Positions 38,630-46,507 of a stretch of 64,000 bases of DNA are shown one piece after another. The DNA lies in the NCBI GenBank assembly GCA_031178355.1, contig JAPSJC010000001.1, positions 60,669 to 124,668 of the forward strand. The letters are read 5' to 3'. How positions within the stretch are numbered: position 1 is the stretch's first letter; each line of letters opens with the position of its first letter. The position numbers and the translations under genes are program-made. The notes under the pieces are model-generated. The model had not been told where the DNA came from and searched no databases. It worked only from the letters and a program-made list of their open reading frames with translations. The stretch is from Ureibacillus sp. (GTDB taxonomy: Bacteria; Bacillota; Bacilli; Bacillales_A; Planococcaceae).

Positions 38630-39949
38630 ATGTCGAAGTATTCGGATTATGATTTCAAGCCTTTTCTTCGTAAAGCAGTCGCAGAGTTAGGCTTTGAAGA
38701 GCCAACTCCAATTCAAAAGGAAATGATACCATTAATCCTTAAAGGTAAAAGCGCGATTGGACAAGCACATACTGGAACAGGTAAAACTCATAGTTTTTTA
38801 TTACCTATTGTTCAACGTATAGAAGAGGATAAACAAGAAGTACAAGCGATTATCACATCGCCAACAAGAGAATTGGCACAACAAATTTTTGATGCGCTGA
38901 ACCTTTTAATTGAAGGAACTGATATTCAAACAAAACTTTACATTGGTGGTACAGACAAATTACGTTCAATGGAAAAGTTAAAATCAGGCCAACCACATAT
39001 TGTTGTTGGAACACCTGGGAGAATTAGGGATTTAGTTAATGAGAATGCGCTTCTTGTTCATACTGCACCTATTTTAGTTGTAGATGAAGCAGATTTGGCA
39101 TTTGATATGGGCTTTATTGAAGAGATAGATGGTTTCGCTTCAAAAATGCCTGAGAATTTGGAAATGTATGTTTTCTCAGCAACTATTCCAGAGAAACTTC
39201 AACCGTTTTTAAAGAAATATATGGATTCTCCAGTCCATATTAAAATGAATGATAAACGCCCCGTGGCTGAAGGAATTGACTTTGTTCTCGTTCCAATACG
39301 TTCAAAATCACGTAACCGAAGATTGCTAGATGTAATTGAGGGGATTAACCCTTTTTTAGCTGTAATCTTTTGTAATACACGAAAAACTGCGGAAGCTGTT
39401 GCTTCCTATTTAGCAGAAGAAGGAATAAAAGCTGGACAAATTCATGGAGACCTCAGTCCAAGAGATCGTAAAAAAATGATGAAGCAAGTTCGTGAACTTG
39501 ACTATCAATACATCGTTGCAACAGATTTAGCTGCACGAGGTATTGATATCCAGGGAATTTCACACGTCATTAATTATGAACTTCCAGACGATTTAGAGTT
39601 CTTTATTCACCGTGTTGGTCGAACTGCTCGTGCGGGAAATAAAGGGACTGCCATTACATTATTCGCGCCTGAAGATGAAGATAAAATCGTTCGAATCGAA
39701 AAAATGGGTATTCCGTTTGAACAAATGGATATTAAAAAGGGCGAATGGATTGAATTAAAAGAACGACATGCACGCCAAAATCGTGTGAAACATGATAATG
39801 AAATAGAGAAAATTGCAAAAGCAAAAGTGCGTAAACCGAAAAAAGTAAAACCTGGATATAAAAGAGCAATGAAGTGGGAAATGGATATAATTAAAAAGAA
39901 AGAACGTAAAAAGAGAACAAAACAAGATAATAAAAAACCGCGTAGCTAG
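38630..39949 (+). CDS. cshB: DEAD-box RNA helicase CshB
   Basis: CshB is a cold-shock associated RNA helicase. The 439-residue protein has Q motif (FEEPTPIQKEMIP), motif I AHTGTGKTHSF, Ia PTRELAQQ, motif II VVDEADLAFD (DEAD), motif III SATIP, motif V ATDLAARGIDIQ and motif VI HRVGRTARAG, followed by a Lys-rich basic tail. TAGGAGGA at 38615-38622 supports ATG 38630. The order ispH-yqfQ-cshB-nfo of B. subtilis is kept apart from the swap of yqfQ. nfo follows after 31 bases. Confidence 0.95.
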   Translation: MSKYSDYDFKPFLRKAVAELGFEEPTPIQKEMIPLILKGKSAIGQAHTGTGKTHSFLLPIVQRIEEDKQEVQAIITSPTRELAQQIFDALNLLIEGTDIQTKLYIGGTDKLRSMEKLKSGQPHIVVGTPGRIRDLVNENALLVHTAPILVVDEADLAFDMGFIEEIDGFASKMPENLEMYVFSATIPEKLQPFLKKYMDSPVHIKMNDKRPVAEGIDFVLVPIRSKSRNRRLLDVIEGINPFLAVIFCNTRKTAEAVASYLAEEGIKAGQIHGDLSPRDRKKMMKQVRELDYQYIVATDLAARGIDIQGISHVINYELPDDLEFFIHRVGRTARAGNKGTAITLFAPEDEDKIVRIEKMGIPFEQMDIKKGEWIELKERHARQNRVKHDNEIEKIAKAKVRKPKKVKPGYKRAMKWEMDIIKKKERKKRTKQDNKKPRS

Positions 39950-39980
39950 TTAAAGCTCGCAATGTAGTCTATGGAGGCAA

Positions 39981-40874
39981 ATGAGAATGTTAATTGGTTC
40001 ACACGTATCGATGAGTGGCAAAGAAATGCTTCTTGCATCAAGTAAAGAGGCAGCATCATACGGAGCATCTACATTTATGATTTATACAGGTGCACCCCAA
40101 AACACTCGCCGCAAGCCGATTGAAGATTTAAATATTGAAGCTGGATTGGCACATATGAAGGAAAATGGACTATCAAATATCATAGTTCATGCACCTTATA
40201 TCATTAATATTGCAAATACTACTAAGCCCGAAACGTTTGAATTAGGAGTAGAATTTCTGCAAAAAGAAATCGTAAGGACTGCTGCGTTAGGTGCAACACA
40301 AATCGTACTACATCCTGGTGCCCATGTAGGAGCGGGTGTGGAAGCTGGTACTGCTAAAATTATAGAAGGTTTAAATGAAGTATTATCTACTAATCATCCA
40401 GTTCAAATAGCCTTAGAAACAATGGCTGGAAAAGGATCTGAGATCGGTAGAACATTTGAAGAGATTGCAGAGATCATTTCTGGTGTAAAAAATAATGAAC
40501 GACTTTCTGTTTGTTTTGATACTTGTCACACTCATGATGCTGGTTATGATATTGTAAACGACATTGATGGGGTATTAGAGCATTTTGATAGAATCGTTGG
40601 TCTTGATCGCATAAAAGTAGTGCACGTAAATGATAGTAAAAATGTATGTGGTGCTGGAAAAGACCGACATGAAAATATCGGCTTTGGCCACATTGGTTTC
40701 GATGCATTAAAAACAATTGTTCACCATGATGTTTTTAAGGACATACCGAAGATTTTAGAGACGCCATGGGTTGGTGCGGATGCCAAAAACAAGGTAGCAC
40801 CATATAAAGAAGAAATTGAAATGCTTCGTACAGGTACATTCAAACCAGAAGTAATTGACAGTCTTAAAGTATAA
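39981..40874 (+). CDS. nfo: Endonuclease IV (AP endonuclease)
   Basis: Nfo cleaves DNA 5' to abasic sites in base-excision repair. The 297-residue TIM-barrel protein has [13 protein letters not shown], the zinc-site motifs [22 protein letters not shown] and [15 protein letters not shown], and [25 protein letters not shown] at 39972-39976 serves ATG 39981 or 39987; the latter gives the shorter N terminus usual in the family. A terminator follows. Confidence 0.96.
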   Translation: MRMLIGSHVSMSGKEMLLASSKEAASYGASTFMIYTGAPQNTRRKPIEDLNIEAGLAHMKENGLSNIIVHAPYIINIANTTKPETFELGVEFLQKEIVRTAALGATQIVLHPGAHVGAGVEAGTAKIIEGLNEVLSTNHPVQIALETMAGKGSEIGRTFEEIAEIISGVKNNERLSVCFDTCHTHDAGYDIVNDIDGVLEHFDRIVGLDRIKVVHVNDSKNVCGAGKDRHENIGFGHIGFDALKTIVHHDVFKDIPKILETPWVGADAKNKVAPYKEEIEMLRTGTFKPEVIDSLKV

Positions 40875-40888
40875 AATTTAATAGTCTA

Positions 40889-40932
40889 AAAATGCTATCC
40901 GAGGGAATAATTCTGTCAGATAGCATTTTTTT
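40889..40932 (+). terminator. Intrinsic terminator after nfo
   Basis: AAAATGCTATC (40889-40899) pairs with GATAGCATTTT (40918-40928), followed by T residues. Confidence 0.9.
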
Positions 40933-41007
40933 TATATAAATCAACATATTATTAGAGTAATTTTAAATAATTTGGATAGAGGTTTGGAACATAATTGGAG
41001 GGTATTG

Positions 41008-42441
41008 ATGAAAACGAAACGTATTATATTACTTATCTTATTACTATCAATAATTACTAGTTATTTCCCTTATAAAATACAGGCTACTACATTAGATGAT
41101 GTAATTGAATTTCAATTAGGAACCAAGGATTTTAGCATTTCCCTTCGTTCGCTTGATACCGGTACGATTATTTATGAAAAACATGGAGATGTTGGAATCA
41201 AACCTGCGTCCACTTTAAAGTTACTAACTGCAGCTAGTGCATTAGATACTCTTGGTGAAAATTATCGTTTTACAACAGAGTTATATTATGATGGAGACGT
41301 TATAGATCAAAAGCTTATAGGAAATATATATATAAAAGGTGGGGGAGACCCTACGCTTCAAGAGGAGAACTTTAAAACATTTGCTTCTGCATTAAAGCGA
41401 GCCGGAATCAGTACAATCTCTGGGAATCTTTATGGCGACGATGGGATGTTTATCGGCTCACAACTAACACCAGGTATTGCACAACATGATGAAAGCTATT
41501 ATTATGCAGCCAGAGTATCAGCACTAACTATGTCGCCAGATGATGATTACGATGCGAGTACCATTCTAGTCCACGTTCAGGCGAATGGAGTTGGTAAGTC
41601 ACCAGTTATTCAAACTGAGCCAAATATGAGTGGTATGCAAATTTTAAACAAAGCATTGACAACAAAGGCTACAGAAAAAAATACAATCAAAATCTATAGA
41701 GAATATAATACAAATCAAATTGTGATTACAGGACAGATCCCAGTAGGAAATACTACGAAGGAATGGATTTCTTTACATGATCCAACGATAAACACACTTC
41801 ATGCTATTAAGCATGTACTAAAAGAGTCAGGAATTACATTTTCTGCTAATTCAAGTATAGGAAGGAAAAGCCTCCCAGGTGATGCAATATTACTTTATAC
41901 TAAAAAGTCTATTCCACTTAAAAAAATCATGATTCCATTTTTAAAATTAAGTAATAATAGTATTGCAGATATATTAGTGAAAACTATGGCCAAGGAACGC
42001 TATGGGGTAGGTAGTCTTGAGCATGGCTTACAAATAATGAATGACTATGGAAGAAAACTTGGTCTTGAAATGGACCAATGGGCTTTTGAAGATGGTTCTG
42101 GAATGTCCCATAAAAATAGAATAACCGCGAATCAACTCACGAATTTATTATATGTGGTAAAAAGCGAATCCTTTTATCCTATATTTTATAAAAGCATACC
42201 TATTGGTGGTAGAAAGGATCGACTCGTCGGTGGATCATTAAGAGAACGGTTTAATACAAATTCGTTAATGAATCGTGTAGTTGCAAAAACAGGTTATATT
42301 TCCGGTGTCTATACATTAGCTGGATATCTTACTGCAAATAGTGGGAAACAATATGGATTTACAATTCTTACTCAAAATCAAAACACGGTCAAACTTAGTT
42401 CAATTGACCACGTGGTTAAAACATTTATCGAGAATTACTAA
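41008..42441 (+). CDS. dacB: D-alanyl-D-alanine carboxypeptidase / endopeptidase DacB (PBP4 type)
   Basis: This is a class C low-molecular-weight penicillin-binding protein trimming peptidoglycan cross-links outside the membrane. The 477-residue product has a signal peptide (IILLILLLSIITSYFPYKIQA), catalytic SxxK in PASTLK (Ser68, Lys71), the SxN motif in KLSNNSIAD and KTG in VAKTGYISG. The large insert between SxxK and SxN is typical of PBP4. GGAGGG at 40997-41002 supports ATG 41008 rather than TTG 40972. It is monocistronic; B. subtilis has no such gene at this position. Confidence 0.92.
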   Translation: MKTKRIILLILLLSIITSYFPYKIQATTLDDVIEFQLGTKDFSISLRSLDTGTIIYEKHGDVGIKPASTLKLLTAASALDTLGENYRFTTELYYDGDVIDQKLIGNIYIKGGGDPTLQEENFKTFASALKRAGISTISGNLYGDDGMFIGSQLTPGIAQHDESYYYAARVSALTMSPDDDYDASTILVHVQANGVGKSPVIQTEPNMSGMQILNKALTTKATEKNTIKIYREYNTNQIVITGQIPVGNTTKEWISLHDPTINTLHAIKHVLKESGITFSANSSIGRKSLPGDAILLYTKKSIPLKKIMIPFLKLSNNSIADILVKTMAKERYGVGSLEHGLQIMNDYGRKLGLEMDQWAFEDGSGMSHKNRITANQLTNLLYVVKSESFYPIFYKSIPIGGRKDRLVGGSLRERFNTNSLMNRVVAKTGYISGVYTLAGYLTANSGKQYGFTILTQNQNTVKLSSIDHVVKTFIENY

Positions 42442-42445
42442 AAAT

Positions 42446-42490
42446 AAAAAGAGTGATTGAAAAGGTTTCAAGTTTTCAACCACTCTTTTT
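42446..42490. terminator. Bidirectional terminator between dacB and the DUF2624 gene
   Basis: AAAAAGAGTG with TTGAAAA (42446-42463) pairs with TTTTCAA and CACTCTTTTT (42473-42490). It is symmetric, so it ends both convergent transcripts. Confidence 0.9.
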
Positions 42491-42495
42491 CTTGA

Positions 42496-42744
42496 TTATG
42501 AATAATAACTATCAAGTAATTTTTTATATTTTTTAAATTTTCTTGGACCTAAAATCTTTTCTGCCTCTTTTAATACCCCTTTTGGAATCCCAGTTACTAA
42601 CCATGTAATATTTGCTCGTTCTGCCAAAGGTCTTAATTGTCGTACTTCATCAATCGTTAGTTCTATTCCATAATGTTTTGCAATTTTAATTACTTCTTTA
42701 TCAGATTTCGTTAATAATGATTCCCAAACCTCAATTGCTTTCAA
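42496..42744 (-). CDS. DUF2624 family protein (YqfT-like)
   Basis: This is an 82-residue helical protein resembling B. subtilis YqfT (DUF2624), with the pattern KEVIKIAKHYGIELTIDEVR and a Lys-rich C-terminal helix (AEKILGPRKFKKYKKLLDSY). No catalytic motif or membrane segment is seen, and the function is unknown. Position after nfo agrees with the B. subtilis neighbourhood, which supports the call. It converges with dacB, sharing the terminator, and is divergent from znuC. Confidence 0.8.
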   Translation of the reverse strand: MKAIEVWESLLTKSDKEVIKIAKHYGIELTIDEVRQLRPLAERANITWLVTGIPKGVLKEAEKILGPRKFKKYKKLLDSYYS

Positions 42745-42789
42745 AAAATCACAACCCTTTCATATAAAGCTATACACCAGGTGGAAGTC

Positions 42790-42818
42790 TTTACAAAACT
42801 TGTGGAAACACGTATACT
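42790..42818 (+). promoter_or_regulatory. Promoter of the znuCB-zur operon
   Basis: TTTACA (42790-42795) and TATACT (42813-42818) are separated by 17 bases. The predicted start near 42825 places the Zur operator in the first transcribed bases. Confidence 0.75.
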
Positions 42819-42831
42819 TACAAAATGTAAA

Positions 42832-42846
42832 TCGTAATGATTATGA
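42832..42846 (+). promoter_or_regulatory. Zur operator
   Basis: TCGTAATGATTATGA matches the B. subtilis Zur box TCGTAATNATTACGA at all but one position and keeps its 7-1-7 dyad. It lies just behind the promoter and ahead of the znuC ribosome-binding site, so zinc-loaded Zur would shut off its own operon. Confidence 0.88.
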
Positions 42847-42865
42847 ATTAGAAGGAAGCGAAATT

Positions 42866-43612
42866 ATGACGAAACCATTAATTGAATTACAAAACGTCTC
42901 ATTTCAATATGAACATACAAAAGTTTTACATAATATTTCTTTTTCAGTATCAGAAGGTGACTTTTTAGCAATTCTCGGCCCAAATGGATCTGGTAAATCT
43001 ACATTACTAAAACTGTTGTTAGGTATTGTAAAACCGCTCTCTGGAGAGATTAAATTATTTGGAGAATCCATAAACTCATTTCATAATCGTGAATGGGTAG
43101 GGTACGTATCTCAAAAATCAAATGCTTTTAATTCTGCATTCCCTGCAACAGTGGAAGAAGTTGTTAAAAGTGGGTTAACAAAAAAGCTAGGTTTATTTAG
43201 AAGAATACCTAAAAATGCAAATCGACTTGTTAGAAATGCTTTAGAATCCGTTGGTATGGAAAATTACATGTCACGTAATATTGGTCAATTATCTGGCGGT
43301 CAACAACAGCGAGTTTTTATTGCCCGTGCATTAATAGCTGAACCAAAACTACTTATATTAGATGAACCGACAGTTGGTATTGATCATGAAAATGTTCAAT
43401 CTTTTTATGATATGTTAGCTACACTAAACAAGGAACAACAGAAAACAATTATTTTAGTCACACATGATGTAGATACAGTATCAAACCGTATCAGTCATGT
43501 AGCTTGTTTAAATCATACAATTCATTTCCATGGATTTAAAAAAGATTTTGATACCATTTCAAATAACAAGTTAAATGATTGGTACGGTCATTCCGTTCGA
43601 AAAATTCACTAA
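42866..43612 (+). CDS. znuC: Zinc ABC transporter ATP-binding protein ZnuC
   Basis: This is the ATPase subunit of a high-affinity zinc importer. The 248-residue protein has Walker A GPNGSGKST (38-46), the signature LSGGQQQRVFIARAL, Walker B LLILDEPTVGID and switch His in LVTHD. GAAGGAAG at 42851-42858 supports ATG 42866; the open frame reaches back to 42800 but would run through the promoter and the Zur box. znuB follows directly. A znuA binding protein is absent from the window. Confidence 0.93.
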   Translation: MTKPLIELQNVSFQYEHTKVLHNISFSVSEGDFLAILGPNGSGKSTLLKLLLGIVKPLSGEIKLFGESINSFHNREWVGYVSQKSNAFNSAFPATVEEVVKSGLTKKLGLFRRIPKNANRLVRNALESVGMENYMSRNIGQLSGGQQQRVFIARALIAEPKLLILDEPTVGIDHENVQSFYDMLATLNKEQQKTIILVTHDVDTVSNRISHVACLNHTIHFHGFKKDFDTISNNKLNDWYGHSVRKIH

Positions 43613-43626
43613 AGGGGGAAAGGACA

Positions 43627-44478
43627 TTGATTGAAGCCTTACTCAACTACCCATTAATACAAAATGCCTTTCTCTCTGGATTAATTATTGGAATCATTGC
43701 GCCCTTATTAGGAGTGTTTATTGTTGTCAGACGAATGTCACTTATTGCTGACGCTTTATCACATGTGACATTAGCTGGGATTGCTGGAAGTTTATATTTA
43801 AGTCAATCCGTTGCATCTCTTGCACTGCTAAATCCCATCTATTTGGGAATCGTGGCATCAGTGGGTGGTTCAATATTAATTGAACGATTAAGAAGTTTAT
43901 ATAAACATTATGAAGAACTAGCTATACCTATTATTATGTCAGCAGGTATCGGTTTATCTGCCATCTTTATATCTTTGGCAAGTGGATTTAGTACAGATTT
44001 AATGAGTTATTTATTTGGATCTGTCTCTGTAGTGTCTAGGCAAGATTTAATAGTCATATCGATCATTGCACTTGTTGTATTTGTCTTTTTATTTTTATTT
44101 TTTAAAGAGATGTTTGTTTTATCTTTTGATGAGGAATTTGCGAAAGCTACAGGGCTACCTTCGAAGTGGATTCATTTATTATTTATTATTGTTGTTGCAT
44201 TAGTTATTGCAGCAAGCATGCGTATCGTTGGTATTTTACTTGTTTCCTCATTAATTACATTACCTGTTGCTACAGCTATGCGTATTTCCAAGGGTTTTAA
44301 AGAAACCATCCTATATTCCATCATTTTTGGTGAGTCTGCTGTTATAATCGGACTTATTAGTGCATTTTACTTAAACCTGGTACCAGGTGGTACAATTGTA
44401 ATAACTTCCATTATTATTTTATTCTTCGTAATTCTTGTAAAAAAATTGGTTTTAAGTTTGAGAGTAGGAAGGAGATAA
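43627..44478 (+). CDS. znuB: Zinc ABC transporter permease ZnuB
   Basis: This is the membrane subunit of the zinc importer, family ABC-3. The 283-residue protein has about eight hydrophobic helices and the conserved RRMSLIADALSHVTLAGIAG near the N terminus. The start is TTG 43627, because AAAGGGGG at 43610-43617 lies after the znuC stop and an earlier start would overlap znuC by 34 bases. zur begins five bases after its stop. Confidence 0.92.
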   Translation: MIEALLNYPLIQNAFLSGLIIGIIAPLLGVFIVVRRMSLIADALSHVTLAGIAGSLYLSQSVASLALLNPIYLGIVASVGGSILIERLRSLYKHYEELAIPIIMSAGIGLSAIFISLASGFSTDLMSYLFGSVSVVSRQDLIVISIIALVVFVFLFLFFKEMFVLSFDEEFAKATGLPSKWIHLLFIIVVALVIAASMRIVGILLVSSLITLPVATAMRISKGFKETILYSIIFGESAVIIGLISAFYLNLVPGGTIVITSIIILFFVILVKKLVLSLRVGRR

Positions 44479-44482
44479 AACA

Positions 44483-44893
44483 GTGAACATTACACGTGCT
44501 TGGGAAATTTTAAAAGAAAATGGTTTTAAAAAGACAGATAAACGCGAATTGATTTTAACTATGTTTGGAGAAACAGAAAAATATCTAACAGCCCGTGATT
44601 TACTTTCTGTATTAAAAAAAGATTTCCCTGGAATGAGTTATGATACTATTTATCGTAATCTTTCTACATTTGTCGATTTAGGTATTTTAGAAGAAACGGA
44701 ATTAAACGGTGAGAGAAATTTCCGTATGCAGTGTGAATCGGAACATCATCATCATCATTTTATTTGTATGGAATGTGGAAATGTAAAAGAGATTGAAATA
44801 TGCCCAATGGAAATGTTGTCAGAAAGATTACCAGGTTATGAAGTTGAATCGCATAAATTTGAGATTTATGGAAAATGTTCAAGTTGTGCCTAA
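44483..44893 (+). CDS. zur: Zinc uptake regulator Zur (Fur family)
   Basis: Zur is a zinc-responsive repressor of 136 residues. It has a winged helix (ITRAWEILKENGFKKTDKRE, then MSYDTIYRNLSTF), a His cluster (EHHHHHFICMECG) and two CxxC structural zinc sites (CMECG and the terminal CSSC). GTG 44483 is preceded by AGGAAGGAG at 44467-44475. Co-transcription with znuCB plus the Zur box upstream of the operon identifies it as Zur rather than Fur or PerR, and implies autorepression. Confidence 0.94.
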   Translation: MNITRAWEILKENGFKKTDKRELILTMFGETEKYLTARDLLSVLKKDFPGMSYDTIYRNLSTFVDLGILEETELNGERNFRMQCESEHHHHHFICMECGNVKEIEICPMEMLSERLPGYEVESHKFEIYGKCSSCA

Positions 44894-44980
44894 AGTTTAA
44901 TTATTCTACAAAAATTTCAAATTTCACTACTATTTCATGGAATAGTATGTTAAATTTCTATTAAGTGAATATTCTTGCAG

Positions 44981-45127
44981 GAAAAAGATGCTATATGCTT
45001 AATTGGGAATTCGGGAAAGCCGAAGCTGTATCCGCAACTGTAAGTGCTAGTTTTGGAAGGATGCCACTGTCGGACGATGGGAAGGCTTCAAAACGTTAAT
45101 GCACGAGCCAGGAGACCTATCTTTTTC
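44981..45127 (+). ncRNA. Cobalamin (B12) riboswitch aptamer
   Basis: P1 is formed by GAAAAAGAT (44981-44989) and ATCTTTTTC (45119-45127). Between them are the conserved segments AATTGGGAA (45001-45009), GCCGAAGCTG then TCCGCAACTGTAAGTGC (45019-45047), GCCACTG (45063-45069), GGGAAGGC (45079-45086) and the B12 box GAGCCAGGAGACCTAT (45105-45120). The spacing and order fit the cobalamin class. An intrinsic terminator follows about 90 bases downstream, so control is by transcription termination. It governs the DUF4430 lipoprotein and ECF S-component genes. Confidence 0.93.
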
Positions 45128-45213
45128 TGATCGTAACACCCTCTTCGGAAATAAAGAGAATGTACGGCGAATGCGTGCCCTAGCACTAATTGTGTTAAAC
45201 CATGTTTATTTTG

Positions 45214-45238
45214 CCATCCATTCTCGGATGGTTTTTTT
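45214..45238 (+). terminator. Riboswitch-controlled terminator
   Basis: CCATCC (45214-45219) and GGATGG (45226-45231) form a short stem followed by T7. It sits in the leader between the B12 aptamer and the first gene. The remaining leader up to 45395 shows no gene. Confidence 0.85.
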
Positions 45239-45395
45239 ATTTACAAAAATTTTTTATAATAAACAAATTAGTGTCTACAGTAGCAAACTATTATTCATCA
45301 AACAAGTATTATTCACTTATTATCAAACTTTGGGAGGCTATATTTAAACGATTAGCGTTACATAGTGAAGGTATACTATTTAAGGAGAGATTAAG

Positions 45396-45812
45396 ATGAA
45401 AAACTTATTAAAAAGATTATCTGTATTAATGATAGTAGTGTTAGCATTAGTTGGTTGTGGAACAAATCAAACACAAACTGAAGAAGTTAAACCAGTAGAA
45501 GAAACATCCACTGAAACGACTGAAACCAATGTTGAGGAACTTTCGGTCGAACTTGAAGTAGTCTATGAAGATAAAACTGAAACATCAGAAGTTACATTTA
45601 CTGAAGGTGAAACTGCACTAGATGTTACAGTAAGAGAATTAAACGCTGTAGAACAAGACGGCTTTGTTACAACAATAAATGGTGTTGAAGCAGGTGAAGC
45701 GACTAAAACGTTTTGGGCATTATCAGTAAATGGCGAAATGTCAATGGTTGGTGCAGCGGAAGTAATTCTTAAAGATGGTGACAAAATCACTTGGGCATTA
45801 TCCTCTTACTAA
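45396..45812 (+). CDS. DUF4430 (transcobalamin-like domain) lipoprotein
   Basis: This 138-residue secreted lipoprotein has a signal peptide with lipobox LVGC (Cys21), an acidic Thr/Glu-rich linker (to about residue 50) and a DUF4430 domain: GETALDVTVRELN, DGFVTTINGVEAGEATKTFW, ALSVNGEMSMVGAAEVILKDGDKITWAL. DUF4430 resembles the C-terminal domain of the B12 carriers transcobalamin and intrinsic factor. Control by the B12 riboswitch and the adjoining ECF S component suggest a surface cobalamin-binding role; this is inference. AAGGAGAG at 45381-45388 supports ATG 45396. Confidence 0.85.
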   Translation: MKNLLKRLSVLMIVVLALVGCGTNQTQTEEVKPVEETSTETTETNVEELSVELEVVYEDKTETSEVTFTEGETALDVTVRELNAVEQDGFVTTINGVEAGEATKTFWALSVNGEMSMVGAAEVILKDGDKITWALSSY

Positions 45813-45824
45813 TGAGGTGTCATA

Positions 45825-46379
45825 TTGGGAGAGGATAAGCTTCAATTAGGATCGAATATGAAAATTAGACAATCTACCAGAATAATAACAATAATAGCTT
45901 GTCTTGCAGCAATAAGTATTGTAGGTAGAATTTATACTGTTGGGATCCCCAATGTACAACCATCTACCACAATTATTATATGTGTATCCCTTGTATTCGG
46001 AATAAGATTTGGCTTAACACTTGCCCTAATCACAGTATTTGGATCAAATCTAGTATTAGGTTTCGGTCCATTTATTTTCATGCAATTACTCGCGTGGGGT
46101 TCTGTAGCCATTGTTTCTGGCTTGTTAGGTAGAGTATATAAAAAGGTACCGTTTCCGATACTAGCAGCTCATTCAGCGTTTATGGGATTGTTTTATGGAT
46201 TTATGGTCTCATTAAATATGTTATTTATTGGGGATTTCTTTATTTTTGTTGCATATTACTTAGCTGGAATACCTTTTGATATCTACCATGCTGTAGGGAA
46301 CTTTCTATTCTTTTTAGTTTTAGCACCTGTCCTTCTTAAACTAATGGAAAAAGAGAAGTTAAAATTGTATGGTTCATAA
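45825..46379 (+). CDS. ECF transporter S component, probably for cobalamin
   Basis: This is a membrane protein of about 184 residues with five to six hydrophobic segments (ITIIACLAAISIVGRIY, FGLTLALITVFGSNLVLGFG, and so on), the architecture of the substrate-binding S subunit of energy-coupling factor importers. Ala/Gly-rich helix 1 (IACLAAISIVGR) fits binding to the shared EcfT. No EcfA/EcfT genes are nearby, so it would use a shared module elsewhere. Substrate is inferred from the B12 riboswitch. TTG 45825 follows GAGGTG at 45814-45819; ATG 45858 is the alternative start. Confidence 0.83.
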   Translation: MGEDKLQLGSNMKIRQSTRIITIIACLAAISIVGRIYTVGIPNVQPSTTIIICVSLVFGIRFGLTLALITVFGSNLVLGFGPFIFMQLLAWGSVAIVSGLLGRVYKKVPFPILAAHSAFMGLFYGFMVSLNMLFIGDFFIFVAYYLAGIPFDIYHAVGNFLFFLVLAPVLLKLMEKEKLKLYGS

Positions 46380-46385
46380 TTATAA

Positions 46386-46420
46386 AAAGGAACTTATCGT
46401 ATTAGATAAGTTCCTTTCTT
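46386..46420 (+). terminator. Intrinsic terminator after the cobalamin locus
   Basis: AAAGGAACTTATC (46386-46398) and GATAAGTTCCTTT (46405-46417) are perfectly complementary and followed by CTT. Confidence 0.88.
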
Positions 46421-46507
46421 GTTGTACAATATTGATTAAAGATATATGTTATATGCAACATTGATTGGTTGTAAATTTTGGCAGTTTTAAACATTTCTTT
46501 AAGTACA

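Noticed and set aside
44928..44945. ACTATT/AATAGT hairpin after zur as a terminator
   Set aside because: The stem is six A/T-rich base pairs and no T run follows; the end of the zur transcript remains undefined.
45099..45399. Two short frames in the cobalamin leader
   Set aside because: They begin in the riboswitch or pass through its terminator and look like chance frames.
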